Shown: positions 35,376-43,533 of the stretch, one piece after another | How positions within the stretch are numbered: position 1 is the stretch's first letter | How the letters are laid out: every line of letters starts with the position of its first letter | Assembly: GCF_047345485.1 (NCBI RefSeq) | Contig: NZ_JBLFEN010000010.1 | Span: 16,906 to 80,905, forward strand | Origin: Jejuia sp047345485 | GTDB taxonomy: Bacteria; Bacteroidota; Bacteroidia; Flavobacteriales; Flavobacteriaceae | Reading direction: 5' to 3' | DNA: 64,000 nt | Translations under genes and position numbers: made by a program | Notes under the pieces: generated by a model | Told to the model about the DNA's origin: nothing | What the model saw: the letters and a program-made list of their open reading frames with translations, nothing else | Database searches by the model: none

Positions 35376-36418
35376 TGGAAGTAAAATTTAAAAAATCTTA
35401 TAAGTTTGCGATAAATACATCGCTTTACACTACCATATTTTTTACACTCTTAATGAGTGTTTTTTTATATTACTATTTTACATTTAAGTGGTTACCAATT
35501 TTAATTTTTGGTATAGTTTTCTATGTTTTTTCTTTTTTAATCATCCAATATCGTGTAGAACGTTATATATACAGGCGTGTAAAAACTATTTACGATGATT
35601 TAACACTTTTAGAATCTACAAGTTTAACCCGAGGTGCTATTACCACAGATATGGCTACCTTAACTCAAGAAATTGACAAATTTGCCAGGGATAAAAAATT
35701 AGAAATAGAAACACTTAAGGTGCGAGAACAGTATCGTAAAGAATTTTTAGGTAACGTATCACACGAATTAAAAACACCACTTTTTACAATTCAAGGCTAT
35801 ATTTTAACGCTTTTAGATGGTGCTATGGATGATGCAAAAATCAGAAAAAAATATTTAAAACGTGCTAATAGTGCTGTAGAACGCTTAGGTTATATTGTAA
35901 GCGATTTAGATTTAATCACCAAGTTAGAAGCCGGAAATTTACGTTTACAACCAGAGGTTTTTAATATTATAGAGCTAGTAAACGAAGTATTTGGAATGGT
36001 AGAAATGCGCGCTAACGAAAAGAAAATAACACTTACGTTTGATAGAGACTATGATAACCCCATAATGGTTCGTGCAGATAAAGAGCGCATTCAACAAGTG
36101 CTAGTTAACCTTATTATCAATTCCTTAAAATATGGGCGCATAAAGGGCACTACAGAAGTTAGTATAGAAAATTTAATTAAAAACAAGGCCATTGTTAGAG
36201 TAACAGATAATGGCGAAGGCATTGAAAAAAACCATTTAGCCCGATTATTCGAAAGGTTTTATCGTGTAGATAAAAGTGGCTCCAGGCGCGAGGGTGGCTC
36301 AGGTCTAGGACTTTCTATAGTAAAGCATATTATCGAAGCGCATGATGAACGTATTTATGTAGAAAGCGAATATGGCGTAGGTAGCGAATTCTCCTTTACT
36401 TTAGAAAAGGCTAAATAA
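35375..36418 (+). CDS. PhoR-type sensor histidine kinase
   Basis: This inner-membrane kinase has two N-terminal helices (residues 14-36 and 40-58), a short linker, and no large sensory domain. The DHp box is GNVSHELKTPLFTIQGY with phospho-acceptor His130. The catalytic domain has the N box NLIINSLKYG, the G1 box VTDNGEGI and the G2 box GGSGLGLSIVKHII. The minimal sensor region suggests it senses through the membrane or a partner. It overlaps the regulator by one base and the convergent glycosyltransferase by 18 bp. Confidence 0.94.
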   Translation: MEVKFKKSYKFAINTSLYTTIFFTLLMSVFLYYYFTFKWLPILIFGIVFYVFSFLIIQYRVERYIYRRVKTIYDDLTLLESTSLTRGAITTDMATLTQEIDKFARDKKLEIETLKVREQYRKEFLGNVSHELKTPLFTIQGYILTLLDGAMDDAKIRKKYLKRANSAVERLGYIVSDLDLITKLEAGNLRLQPEVFNIIELVNEVFGMVEMRANEKKITLTFDRDYDNPIMVRADKERIQQVLVNLIINSLKYGRIKGTTEVSIENLIKNKAIVRVTDNGEGIEKNHLARLFERFYRVDKSGSRREGGSGLGLSIVKHIIEAHDERIYVESEYGVGSEFSFTLEKAK

Positions 36419-37447
36419 ATCGGCGTAATCTAATGTTGTATTAAAGCTCTTAAGGCCTTTGTAGTCTGATGTTTTATTCAGTAATAAAATATTAAAATCT
36501 TCTTGCTTACAACTAGGTACAAAACCTTGGTCGTTAAGTCGTTTTGCTAAATATTCCTGTTCTGTTTGTCCTGGTGTAGGAATAAAAAATGCCTTTTTCT
36601 CTAGTTTGGCTAAATCCATAATGGTAGTATAACCAGATCTAGATAACACTATTTTACTACTATTAATTGTTTTTTCAAGACGTGCAGACGTCATAAAATT
36701 ATAAAGTGTTACGTTATTTTTCTGCACTATACTTTGGTGTTTCTCAGGGATACCTTGTACAAAAACAACTGTTCCTTTAAAGGTTTTAAGAGCTTTAAGA
36801 AGCCTATCTTCCAATATCGAGCGTTGTGGTTCAGGGCCAGAGAGCAATACCAATAAATCAATAGTTTCATCAATATCAATTTTGGTAAATCTACTTATGG
36901 GGCCAATATATTTTGTGGTAATACTAAGTTGTTTTTTATGCCCTAATTTACCCGATAAATTTAAATCACTCTCCGCATCAGGTACCCAACATTCATTAAA
37001 ACGAGATATATAGCTGTCGTGTAATTTTGTGCTTAACCAAGTCATATTACCGCTCAAAACATGCAGTTGGTGCGTTATAAAGGCGCAAGGGATTTTTTCA
37101 TGATGAACACCCAGTCTATTGTCAGAAATAATTCCACTAATCTTATGCGTTTCAACAATACCTGCAACAGCCTTTTTTTCAGCCTTAATAGCCTTTAAAA
37201 GTTTAGGAGAATCCTTAATTAGCTTCAATTTAAAATATTTTCCTTTTTTAGCGTAGCTTATATTGTAAGACGGCAGTTCAATAGATGAAAACTCTGGAAA
37301 CTCCTTTCTTAACAATGTTAAAGCAACACCATCACTGGCAATTATAGGCTCAAAACCGTCGGTAAATAAGGCTTTAATTATTGGTATACATCTAGTGGCG
37401 TGCCCTAAACCCCAATTTAACGGTGCAATAAGTATTCGTTTTTTCAT
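36401..37447 (-). CDS. Glycosyltransferase family protein (MurG/UGT-like GT-B fold)
   Basis: The start at 37447 gives MKKRILIAPLNWGLGHATRC, the standard N-terminus of a Bacteroidota GT-B family with glycine-rich donor/acceptor loop. The frame opens 26 codons further upstream, but that part runs through a dispersed repeat and is not coding. The C-terminal half has VLSRSGYTTIMDLAKL and FFIPTPGQTEQEYLAKRL, the nucleotide-sugar binding region similar to MurG. It has 348 residues. The acceptor is not known. It is convergent with the histidine kinase gene. Confidence 0.88.
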   Translation of the reverse strand: MKKRILIAPLNWGLGHATRCIPIIKALFTDGFEPIIASDGVALTLLRKEFPEFSSIELPSYNISYAKKGKYFKLKLIKDSPKLLKAIKAEKKAVAGIVETHKISGIISDNRLGVHHEKIPCAFITHQLHVLSGNMTWLSTKLHDSYISRFNECWVPDAESDLNLSGKLGHKKQLSITTKYIGPISRFTKIDIDETIDLLVLLSGPEPQRSILEDRLLKALKTFKGTVVFVQGIPEKHQSIVQKNNVTLYNFMTSARLEKTINSSKIVLSRSGYTTIMDLAKLEKKAFFIPTPGQTEQEYLAKRLNDQGFVPSCKQEDFNILLLNKTSDYKGLKSFNTTLDYADLFSLF

Positions 37448-37450
37448 TAA

Positions 37451-37530
37451 AATTATTTGGGCGTGCCCCAAAAAGGGTCGGGCTTTCGGCAGTCGCTTTT
37501 TTGTGTTGCATAGGTGCAACAACACAAAAA
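37451..37530 (+). repeat. Dispersed repeat copy A, with inverted repeat
   Basis: This segment starts with AATTATTTGGGCGTGCCCCA and continues AAAGGGTCGGGCTTTCGGC. It shares the start AATTATTTGGGC and the core GGGT(C/T)GGGCT(T/A)TC with a second copy at 45572. Next to it TTTTTGTGTTG and CAACACAAAAAG (about 37497-37530) form an inverted repeat. It lies just upstream of a minus-strand gene, as copy B also does. Confidence 0.55.
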
Positions 37531-37780
37531 GAGCTTCAATAAATGCCTCAATCCCTCACGCAGGTTTAGGTTAATACCATGTTTTTATTAGAAATAAGCA
37601 GTAAAATCATCATATGTTTTTGTGTCAATTTCAAATAAAAAATGAATGTAATCAAAAGTAAAGATACTAACCTTGTATTATATTTCCTTAATATTAAGAA
37701 ATTTTCAATTTCAGTAAAAAGTCAATTAAAATTAATACTCACTTTAAAATATAGATATAAAACACAGCTCTAAATAAAGG

Positions 37781-38515
37781 ATGTCTAAAAAAGAAATTCT
37801 CTATTTTTACCAATTCAAACTAAATAATAGTAAAGATACTTTGGGAAGTAAAAATAAACTAAAACGGTTTAAGGAAAACGATACCTTTGCCAATGTATTT
37901 CAACCTTCAAGAGAAGAGTTAGTTAATGGAAACTATACCCTAAAAGGCGAGTGGAATACAACTTTTTTTAAAAATAAAAACCCTATCGTTTTAGAATTAG
38001 GCTGCGGAAAAGGGGAATACTCAGTAGCACTGGCTCAAAAATATCCTAATAAAAATTTTATTGGAGTAGATATTAAAGGCGCTCGGTTTTGGCGAGGTGC
38101 AAAAACAGCTTTAGAAGATAATTTACCTAATGTTGCTTTTTTACGCACACAAATAGAGCTTATAGATTACGCATTTGCAGAAAATGAGGTAGACGAAATT
38201 TGGATTACCTTTCCAGACCCGCAAATAAAATATAAACGTACAAAACATAGATTAACCAATTTAGTGTTTTTAGAGCGTTATAAGCATATTTTAAAGCCAG
38301 ATGGGATAATGAATTTAAAAACAGATAGCGAATTTATGCATGGTTATACTTTAGGGTTATTACACGGTGCAGGCCACCAAGTATTATACGCTAATCACAA
38401 CGTTTATAAACAGGAGGGAAGTCCAGAGGAAGTAACAAGTATACAAACATTTTACGAGTCGCAATACTTAGAAAAAAATAAACCAATTACCTACATTAAG
38501 TTTAAAATAAATTAA
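37781..38515 (+). CDS. trmB: tRNA (guanine-N7-)-methyltransferase TrmB
   Basis: It methylates G46 of tRNAs using SAM. The SAM-binding motif reads VLELGCGKGEYSVALA, then FIGVDIKGARFWRGA. The catalytic segment is EIWITFPDPQIKYKRTKHRL, which is the TrmB signature. The ATG at 37781 gives 244 aa. Related proteins start at GSKNKLKRFKEN, and here that point coincides with a TTG at 37841, so the true start may be 20 codons downstream. LysE follows after 3 nt. Confidence 0.93.
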   Translation: MSKKEILYFYQFKLNNSKDTLGSKNKLKRFKENDTFANVFQPSREELVNGNYTLKGEWNTTFFKNKNPIVLELGCGKGEYSVALAQKYPNKNFIGVDIKGARFWRGAKTALEDNLPNVAFLRTQIELIDYAFAENEVDEIWITFPDPQIKYKRTKHRLTNLVFLERYKHILKPDGIMNLKTDSEFMHGYTLGLLHGAGHQVLYANHNVYKQEGSPEEVTSIQTFYESQYLEKNKPITYIKFKIN

Positions 38516-38518
38516 TAC

Positions 38519-39148
38519 ATGAGTTTAACTCTTATCTTTTTTTTAGGATTATTTTTTGCGCTTGTAGGAGTTATTCCTCCAGGGTTGTTGAATATGACAG
38601 CTGCAAAAATTAGCCTAAAAGAAGGACATGTTAGGGGTATTGTATTTTCCATAGGTGTTTGTATTGTTGTATTTGCACAAACCTATTTAGCTGCAATTTT
38701 TGCAAGATATTTAAGTAAAAACCCTGAGGTAATTGATATTTTAAGAAGTGTAGCACTAGTTATTTTTATACTAATCACCATATATTTTCTATTTATCGCA
38801 AAGGCCTCATCAAAACAACAAATTAAGCCTAAAATAAAAAGTAAGCATAGTCGGTTTTTTCAGGGCATGCTTATGTCTGCTATTAATGTATTTCCAATTC
38901 CTTATCAAGCGTATATGACGATTACTTTAGCATCTGTTGGGTGGTTAAATTTTGAGCAAACAAGTATTGTGTCTTACGTTATAGGAGCAGGTATGGGTAC
39001 ATTTGTAATGTTATACATATATATATTCTTTTTTGACAAAATAAAGAGTAAGACATTTACATCTCAAAAAAACATGAATTATATTATAGGTGGCATTACA
39101 GGAATTATTTCCGTTATCACCTTAATTAATGTGATAAAAGATTGGTAA
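38519..39148 (+). CDS. LysE family exporter
   Basis: This inner-membrane protein of 209 residues has about six helices. The family signature VGVIPPGLLNMTAAKISLKE near the N-terminus contains the LysE-type P(P/G)G(L/P) turn. The loop rich in Lys/Ser in the middle (SSKQQIKPKIKSKHSR) and the repeat FPIPYQAYMTI fit RhtB/LysE proteins, which export amino acids or similar solutes. The substrate is not readable. Translationally close to trmB (3 nt) and the MGMT-like gene (1 nt), suggesting one operon. Confidence 0.85.
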   Translation: MSLTLIFFLGLFFALVGVIPPGLLNMTAAKISLKEGHVRGIVFSIGVCIVVFAQTYLAAIFARYLSKNPEVIDILRSVALVIFILITIYFLFIAKASSKQQIKPKIKSKHSRFFQGMLMSAINVFPIPYQAYMTITLASVGWLNFEQTSIVSYVIGAGMGTFVMLYIYIFFFDKIKSKTFTSQKNMNYIIGGITGIISVITLINVIKDW

Positions 39149-39149
39149 A

Positions 39150-39479
39150 ATGAAACCAGAAACCTTAAGTTTTTTTGATAAAGTTTATGAAGTGGCCAAA
39201 CAAATTCCACATGGTCGCGTTACAAACTATGGTGCTATTGCTAAATATTTAGGAGCCGCCAGAAGTGCAAGAATGGTAGGTTATGCTATGAATGGCTCAC
39301 ATGGTAAAAACGTGCCAGCGCACCGGGTGGTAAACAGAAAAGGTTTATTAACCGGTAAGCATCATTTTGAGGGTACTAATTTAATGCAGCAACTATTAGA
39401 AAGTGAAGGCGTTGTGGTAAAAGAAAACCAAATTCAAAATTTTGATGAGGTGTTTTGGGATCCTGCTGTAGAATTGTAA
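39150..39479 (+). CDS. MGMT-family DNA-binding alkyltransferase-like protein
   Basis: This 109-residue protein matches the DNA-binding domain of O6-methylguanine-DNA methyltransferases (HGRVTNYGAIAKYLG, ARMVGYAMNGS). The catalytic PCHR is PAHR here (residues 56-59, Ala57), so it cannot transfer alkyl groups by the usual cysteine. It resembles alkyltransferase-like (ATL) proteins, which bind damaged guanine and recruit nucleotide excision repair, although most ATLs have PWHR. The Arg finger (Arg41) and DNA-binding region are kept. It lies directly after lysE with no gap. Confidence 0.9.
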   Translation: MKPETLSFFDKVYEVAKQIPHGRVTNYGAIAKYLGAARSARMVGYAMNGSHGKNVPAHRVVNRKGLLTGKHHFEGTNLMQQLLESEGVVVKENQIQNFDEVFWDPAVEL

Positions 39480-39576
39480 TTATTTCCTAATTTTTTAAAA
39501 ATTTACAAATATTTGTAATTCTCAATCCATAACAAAACCCAATAACTAAATCAATAAAACTTCTAATATCTAGTTA

Positions 39577-39605
39577 TTGCCTTCAAGCTTTATTGCCTAT
39601 CTTTG
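39577..39605 (+). promoter_or_regulatory. Promoter of mrp
   Basis: TTG (39577-39579), an 18-nt spacer and TATCTTTG (39598-39605) closely match the Bacteroidota promoter. It is the clearest promoter in the window. The transcript leader would be about 22 nt. Confidence 0.65.
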
Positions 39606-39632
39606 TAATTAGAATGATTCTGAATAATAAAC

Positions 39633-40769
39633 ATGAAACTTAATAAAGAAGATATATTAAAAGCCCTAGAAACCATTACTGTACCTGGAGAAGGACAAAA
39701 CATGGTAGAAAGTGGTGCTGTAAAAAATGTAGTTACGTTTGCTGATGAAGTAATTGTTGATATTACGATAACAAACCCTAGTTTACAAGCTAAGAAACGT
39801 ACAGAAGTTGATATCCTTAAAACCATTCACGAAAAAGTGTATGAAAAGGCAAAAATTACTGTAAATATAAAAGTCGAAGCACCAGAAAAACCAAAAGCTA
39901 ATGTTATTAAGGGAAAACCAATTCCTGGAATTCAAAATATAGTAGCAATAGCCTCAGGTAAAGGCGGTGTAGGTAAATCTACAGTTACTGCAAATTTAGC
40001 AGTGTCTTTGTCTAAAATGGGCTTTAAGGTTGGTATTCTAGATGCTGATATTTATGGGCCATCTATCCCGATTATGTTTGATGTTGCTTCTGAGAAACCT
40101 TTAGCTGTAAACATTGACGGTAAATCTAAAATGAAACCCATAGAGAATTATGGTGTAAAAGTATTATCTATTGGATTTTTTACACAACCAGACCAAGCTG
40201 TGGTATGGCGCGGGCCTATGGCAGCAAAAGCTTTAAATCAAATGATTTTTGATGCACATTGGGGAGAATTAGATTTCCTATTGTTAGATTTACCTCCTGG
40301 TACTGGAGATATTCATTTAAGTATTATGCAATCGCTTCCAATTACAGGAGCAGTTGTAGTAAGTACACCGCAAAACGTAGCTTTGGCCGATGCTAAAAAA
40401 GGAGTGGCAATGTTTCAGCAAGAAAGTATAGATGTGCCTGTTTTAGGAATTATTGAAAATATGGCGTACTTTACACCTGAGGAGTTACCAGATAATAAGT
40501 ATTATATTTTCGGTAACGCTGGTGCTAAACATCTAGCAGAAGATTTAAAAGTGCCTTTTATTGGAGAAATTCCGTTAGTACAAAGTATTCGAGAAGCTGG
40601 TGATGTTGGTCGACCTGCGGCTTTACAAACAGCAACACCTTTAGAGAAAGCTTTTGAGGTAATAACACAAAATGTAGTACAAGAAGTTGTAAAGCGTAAT
40701 GATAATTTACCACCAACTGAAGCAGTAAAAATCACCACAATGGCTGGATGTTCAGCTGTGAAAAAATAA
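39633..40769 (+). CDS. Mrp/NBP35 family P-loop ATPase, Fe-S cluster carrier
   Basis: It binds and transfers Fe-S clusters to apoproteins (ApbC/Mrp type). Residues 1-85 form a MIP18/DUF59-like domain, followed by the deviant P-loop GKGGVGKSTVTANLAVSL at about 112-129, and LDADIYGPSIP and PGTGDIHLS in the Walker B area. The carrier CxxC seen in some Mrp proteins is not obvious; the C-terminus has GCSAVKK with one Cys. It has 378 residues. A NifU-like gene follows after 48 bp, then a ferredoxin gene, which supports a role in Fe-S assembly. Confidence 0.92.
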   Translation: MKLNKEDILKALETITVPGEGQNMVESGAVKNVVTFADEVIVDITITNPSLQAKKRTEVDILKTIHEKVYEKAKITVNIKVEAPEKPKANVIKGKPIPGIQNIVAIASGKGGVGKSTVTANLAVSLSKMGFKVGILDADIYGPSIPIMFDVASEKPLAVNIDGKSKMKPIENYGVKVLSIGFFTQPDQAVVWRGPMAAKALNQMIFDAHWGELDFLLLDLPPGTGDIHLSIMQSLPITGAVVVSTPQNVALADAKKGVAMFQQESIDVPVLGIIENMAYFTPEELPDNKYYIFGNAGAKHLAEDLKVPFIGEIPLVQSIREAGDVGRPAALQTATPLEKAFEVITQNVVQEVVKRNDNLPPTEAVKITTMAGCSAVKK

Positions 40770-40817
40770 ATCTATTTAATCTTTTTTTATTAAAAGTTAC
40801 ATAGGAAAACATAAGAC

Positions 40818-41060
40818 ATGACATCAGAAGAACTAAGAGAAAAAGTTGAAATAGCACTAGAAGAAATTAGACCATTTTTACAAAGTGACGGTGGTGATAT
40901 CTCTTTATTATCTATAGAGGACGATAAATTAGTAAAAGTACAATTACAAGGTGCATGTGTGGGCTGTAGTGTTAACCAAATGACATTAAAATCTGGTGTT
41001 GAAATGACCATAAAAAAACATGCGCCACAAATAGAGCAAGTTGTTAATATAGAGGTGTAA
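40818..41060 (+). CDS. NifU-like Fe-S scaffold (Nfu) domain protein
   Basis: This 80-residue protein is one Nfu domain. The cluster-binding CVGC motif is at Cys47/Cys50 within LQGACVGCSVNQMTLKSGVE, and FLQSDGGDISL precedes it. It carries or scaffolds a 4Fe-4S cluster. The preceding Mrp ATPase and following ferredoxin form a functional set. It lies 48 bp after mrp, likely in the same transcript. Confidence 0.95.
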   Translation: MTSEELREKVEIALEEIRPFLQSDGGDISLLSIEDDKLVKVQLQGACVGCSVNQMTLKSGVEMTIKKHAPQIEQVVNIEV

Positions 41061-41209
41061 CTATAATTAAATTCTGCAAAACTTTCAGTTTTATTCATGT
41101 TTTTGTAATGAACACCCTAAAAACCTTCAATAAAATTAGATATTTCACAAATTTTATAAATCCTAGTAAATTAGTAGGATAAACATTTAAAAGTTTAAAT
41201 TACATCACT

Positions 41210-41217
41210 TAAATTTG
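41210..41217 (+). promoter_or_regulatory. -7 promoter element of the ferredoxin gene
   Basis: TAAATTTG matches TAnnTTTG 47 nt before the ATG at 41265. No clear TTG -33. Confidence 0.4.
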
Positions 41218-41230
41218 CGGCACGAATTAT

Positions 41231-41250
41231 GTTACGCTCCATAGCGTAGC
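41231..41250 (+). promoter_or_regulatory. 5' leader hairpin of the ferredoxin gene
   Basis: GTTACGCT (41231-41238) and AGCGTAGC (41243-41250) form an 8-bp stem with a CCAT loop, between the promoter and the ATG. No T run follows, so it is not a terminator. It could affect mRNA stability or translation. Confidence 0.4.
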
Positions 41251-41264
41251 ACAAACAGTAAAGT

Positions 41265-41594
41265 ATGCAAGACATAAACATAAAAATAACAGATAGAGAT
41301 GGTGTAACCCACGATATTGTAGCGCCAACTGATATGGCCATGAATTTAATGGAAGTAGTGCGCTCTTATGAGTTGGCACCAGAAGGCACTATTGGTGTTT
41401 GTGGCGGTATGGCTATGTGTGCCTCTTGCCAGTGTTATGTGCTAAGTGAAACTGAATTACCTGAAATGGGTGACGACGAAGAAGCCATGTTATCTGAAGC
41501 TTTTGATGTAAAAGATACTAGTCGCTTAGGTTGTCAAATTCAAATGACTCCTGAGATGGAGGGTTTAGAGGTGGAGTTAGCACCTGAGAGTTAG
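41265..41594 (+). CDS. [2Fe-2S] ferredoxin (adrenodoxin-like)
   Basis: This electron carrier of 109 residues has cluster ligands in CGGMAMCASC (Cys46, Cys52, Cys55) and Cys90 in RLGCQI, the C-x5-C-x2-C plus C pattern of adrenodoxin/Isc-type ferredoxins. The acidic helix EMGDDEEAMLSEAFDVKD between them is typical of the partner-docking surface. It may deliver electrons for Fe-S assembly or to a P450. A leader hairpin and its own -7 element suggest separate expression. Confidence 0.93.
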   Translation: MQDINIKITDRDGVTHDIVAPTDMAMNLMEVVRSYELAPEGTIGVCGGMAMCASCQCYVLSETELPEMGDDEEAMLSEAFDVKDTSRLGCQIQMTPEMEGLEVELAPES

Positions 41595-41638
41595 TCTAAT
41601 CTTGTGACTTTACAATTTATTTAGTGTCATATAATTGT

Positions 41639-41977
41639 ATGATATTAATAAAAATTTTTAAAGACAAATTCAATACTTATAGATTTTTTTTAAAGTCTAA
41701 TAATCAAATAATTTTTTTTAGTGAGCCGTTTTTATCCAAACAGATATGTCTAGATAAAATAGATTTTTTAAGAACTCATTCTAGGGTAATAAAAAACTAT
41801 AAAAAGTTAAAAGCACAATGCGGGAGTTATTATTTTGTGTATAAAAATCGCAACAATGGCGAGATAATTGGGACTAGCGAAAGTTATTTAGAAGCTAGTA
41901 CTATGGAACACTCCATTACATTGATGAGAATGGGTATTAGTAAAGTTGAAATAGATAGAGAAGTCTATATAGTTTAG
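41639..41977 (+). CDS. YegP (DUF1508) family protein
   Basis: The ATG at 41639 gives MILIKIFKDKFNTYRFFLKS; the frame also opens at an earlier GTG (41624), which would add five residues. The two halves, FNTYRFFLKSNNQIIFFSEP and GSYYFVYKNRNNGEIIGTSE, are the two YegP-type repeats. Members are small and of unknown function. It has 112 aa. It lies after the ferredoxin gene with no obvious terminator in between. Confidence 0.82.
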   Translation: MILIKIFKDKFNTYRFFLKSNNQIIFFSEPFLSKQICLDKIDFLRTHSRVIKNYKKLKAQCGSYYFVYKNRNNGEIIGTSESYLEASTMEHSITLMRMGISKVEIDREVYIV

Positions 41978-42038
41978 TAGTTAAAATAGTAAAGTATTAA
42001 TCACGAACAGTTTTTAATATAACTCACAGCTACTTTTA

Positions 42039-42527
42039 CTAGAGTTTTTCAGTCATTTTTCCAATATTTATTTTTTCAGCTCTTGTAAAAGTTATGTCTC
42101 TTACATATTCCATTTTTTTCCATAAGTAGGTGTTACCTTTAAGACCTTTTGTAATTTTCATTCGCCTATTTAATCGCTTAATTTCTTTTTCTGTAGCTTT
42201 CCTTTTCTCTCCTAACACACCGTAAAGTTTCACTGCTGGATAATCATAAAATTCATTTTTAAATAATGATTTTAACCAAAAAAACCATCCGCTATTTACT
42301 CCTAAAAGGCATACGTTTGGATTTGTGGTAGCGTGTTTTGGAAGTTTTTTAGTGAATTTTTCAAAATAAAAACCTGTTTGATTATCATTTAAAAAAAAAG
42401 TTCCAATAGGAGTGACAGTAGGATTGTTGTCCGAATTTACAGAAGCAATTGAAATATAGAAGTTTGAGCTAAAACTTTTATTAAAGTGCTTTCTTATTTT
42501 ATGCCATTCGTATACTAAATCCATCAT
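42039..42527 (-). CDS. Pyridoxamine 5'-phosphate oxidase family protein
   Basis: This split-barrel flavin-binding fold protein of 162 residues shows YISIASVNSDNNPTVTPIGT at about 26-45, the usual opening of PNPOx-like domains, then YFEKFTKKLPKHATTNPNVC. The C-terminal region is basic (RRMKITKGLKG). It is most likely a flavin- or F420-linked oxidoreductase or haem-related protein; PdxH activity is not implied by this short form. It is not obviously in an operon. Confidence 0.82.
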   Translation of the reverse strand: MMDLVYEWHKIRKHFNKSFSSNFYISIASVNSDNNPTVTPIGTFFLNDNQTGFYFEKFTKKLPKHATTNPNVCLLGVNSGWFFWLKSLFKNEFYDYPAVKLYGVLGEKRKATEKEIKRLNRRMKITKGLKGNTYLWKKMEYVRDITFTRAEKINIGKMTEKL

Positions 42528-42666
42528 CTTAATTTTTTATTATTTTTTAAGTTTACTACCCAACTTAAATATAATTTTATTAGAATAAGCTTTATTACTA
42601 ACGAAATGTAAGTTATTGTTTTTTTAGTAAAGTCAAGAATGAAAATACATGCTTGTAATTATAATA

Positions 42667-43527
42667 TTACCACCAAACTAAAAATACTTTATTTAGTAAG
42701 CCATTCTTAAATTTTACCCAAACGAGTGATGCATATTTTTGCTTAAAAAAATCTTTAGCTATAAAAGTAAAAGATTCAAAGTTTGACCAATCAACATTAA
42801 TATGTGGTGTTATCAACCAATTTTTTTTATTAGGTAAGTAAAATTTACAATCTTTAAACTCATGCAATTCATCTGCTCTTATATAAAACCCAACCACGCA
42901 ATCATTATTTAGGGTGAGAAGTCTGGTATTTTGGTGCGCTAATGGTAAAAATAATTGCGCTTTAAAATAAACGTGTTGTGATATGTTTTTTGATTTTAAA
43001 TCTATTGTTTTAAGGTAAGATTTGCAATCGTCAGCATAGAGTAATGGTAATTGCTTATCTCTAAGCTTTTCAAGTTTTTCAATTAAAGAATCTTTTCTAT
43101 TGGGGCCAATAAAATGATCAATTTCAGAAGTTCCCACTGTGGCATCATACACATAAAATTTATAGATTATTTCTAGATGAATGGGTTTTCCATCTTTTAA
43201 TAGCAAACAATCTAACTCGCCTAAAGTCAGTTTATCTTTTTGAATTTGAATATTCTCAGCTAAAATAGAAATATTATGTTGTTGCTTTAACTCAAAAGAT
43301 ACAAAACGCTCTACATATTTTCCAAGGCGTAGGTTTTCATCTAAATTAATAGCTAGTTTATGAAGAGTAGTATTAATTTCAAATTGAGTTAAATTAAAAA
43401 GAGGATTTTTTTTCCATAATAAAGGGGTGTTTAAAAAACCTTCGTATCTTTTTTGGAGTGTATTTCTCATATTGCTAACTGTCTTTTCTTTAAAACAGAA
43501 ATCCATACTATAAGCTAAAAACGACAT
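42667..43527 (-). CDS. DUF1853 family protein
   Basis: The segment RYEGFLNTPLLWKKN near residue 28 and LGKYVERFVSFEL mark the DUF1853 family. Other patterns include LGELDCLLLKDGKPIHLEII, a nuclease-like (PD-(D/E)xK) core with Asp/Glu, and FIGPNRKDSLIEKLEKLRDK. It has 286 residues and no signal peptide. It starts 6 bp after the metallophosphoesterase gene on the same strand, so they are co-transcribed. The function is unknown; the nuclease-like fold is my inference. Confidence 0.85.
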   Translation of the reverse strand: MSFLAYSMDFCFKEKTVSNMRNTLQKRYEGFLNTPLLWKKNPLFNLTQFEINTTLHKLAINLDENLRLGKYVERFVSFELKQQHNISILAENIQIQKDKLTLGELDCLLLKDGKPIHLEIIYKFYVYDATVGTSEIDHFIGPNRKDSLIEKLEKLRDKQLPLLYADDCKSYLKTIDLKSKNISQHVYFKAQLFLPLAHQNTRLLTLNNDCVVGFYIRADELHEFKDCKFYLPNKKNWLITPHINVDWSNFESFTFIAKDFFKQKYASLVWVKFKNGLLNKVFLVWW

Positions 43528-43533
43528 AGAAAT

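Noticed and set aside
37448..37525. N-terminal extension of the glycosyltransferase frame
   Set aside because: The 26 extra codons run through a dispersed repeat, and the family starts at MKKRILIAPLNWG.
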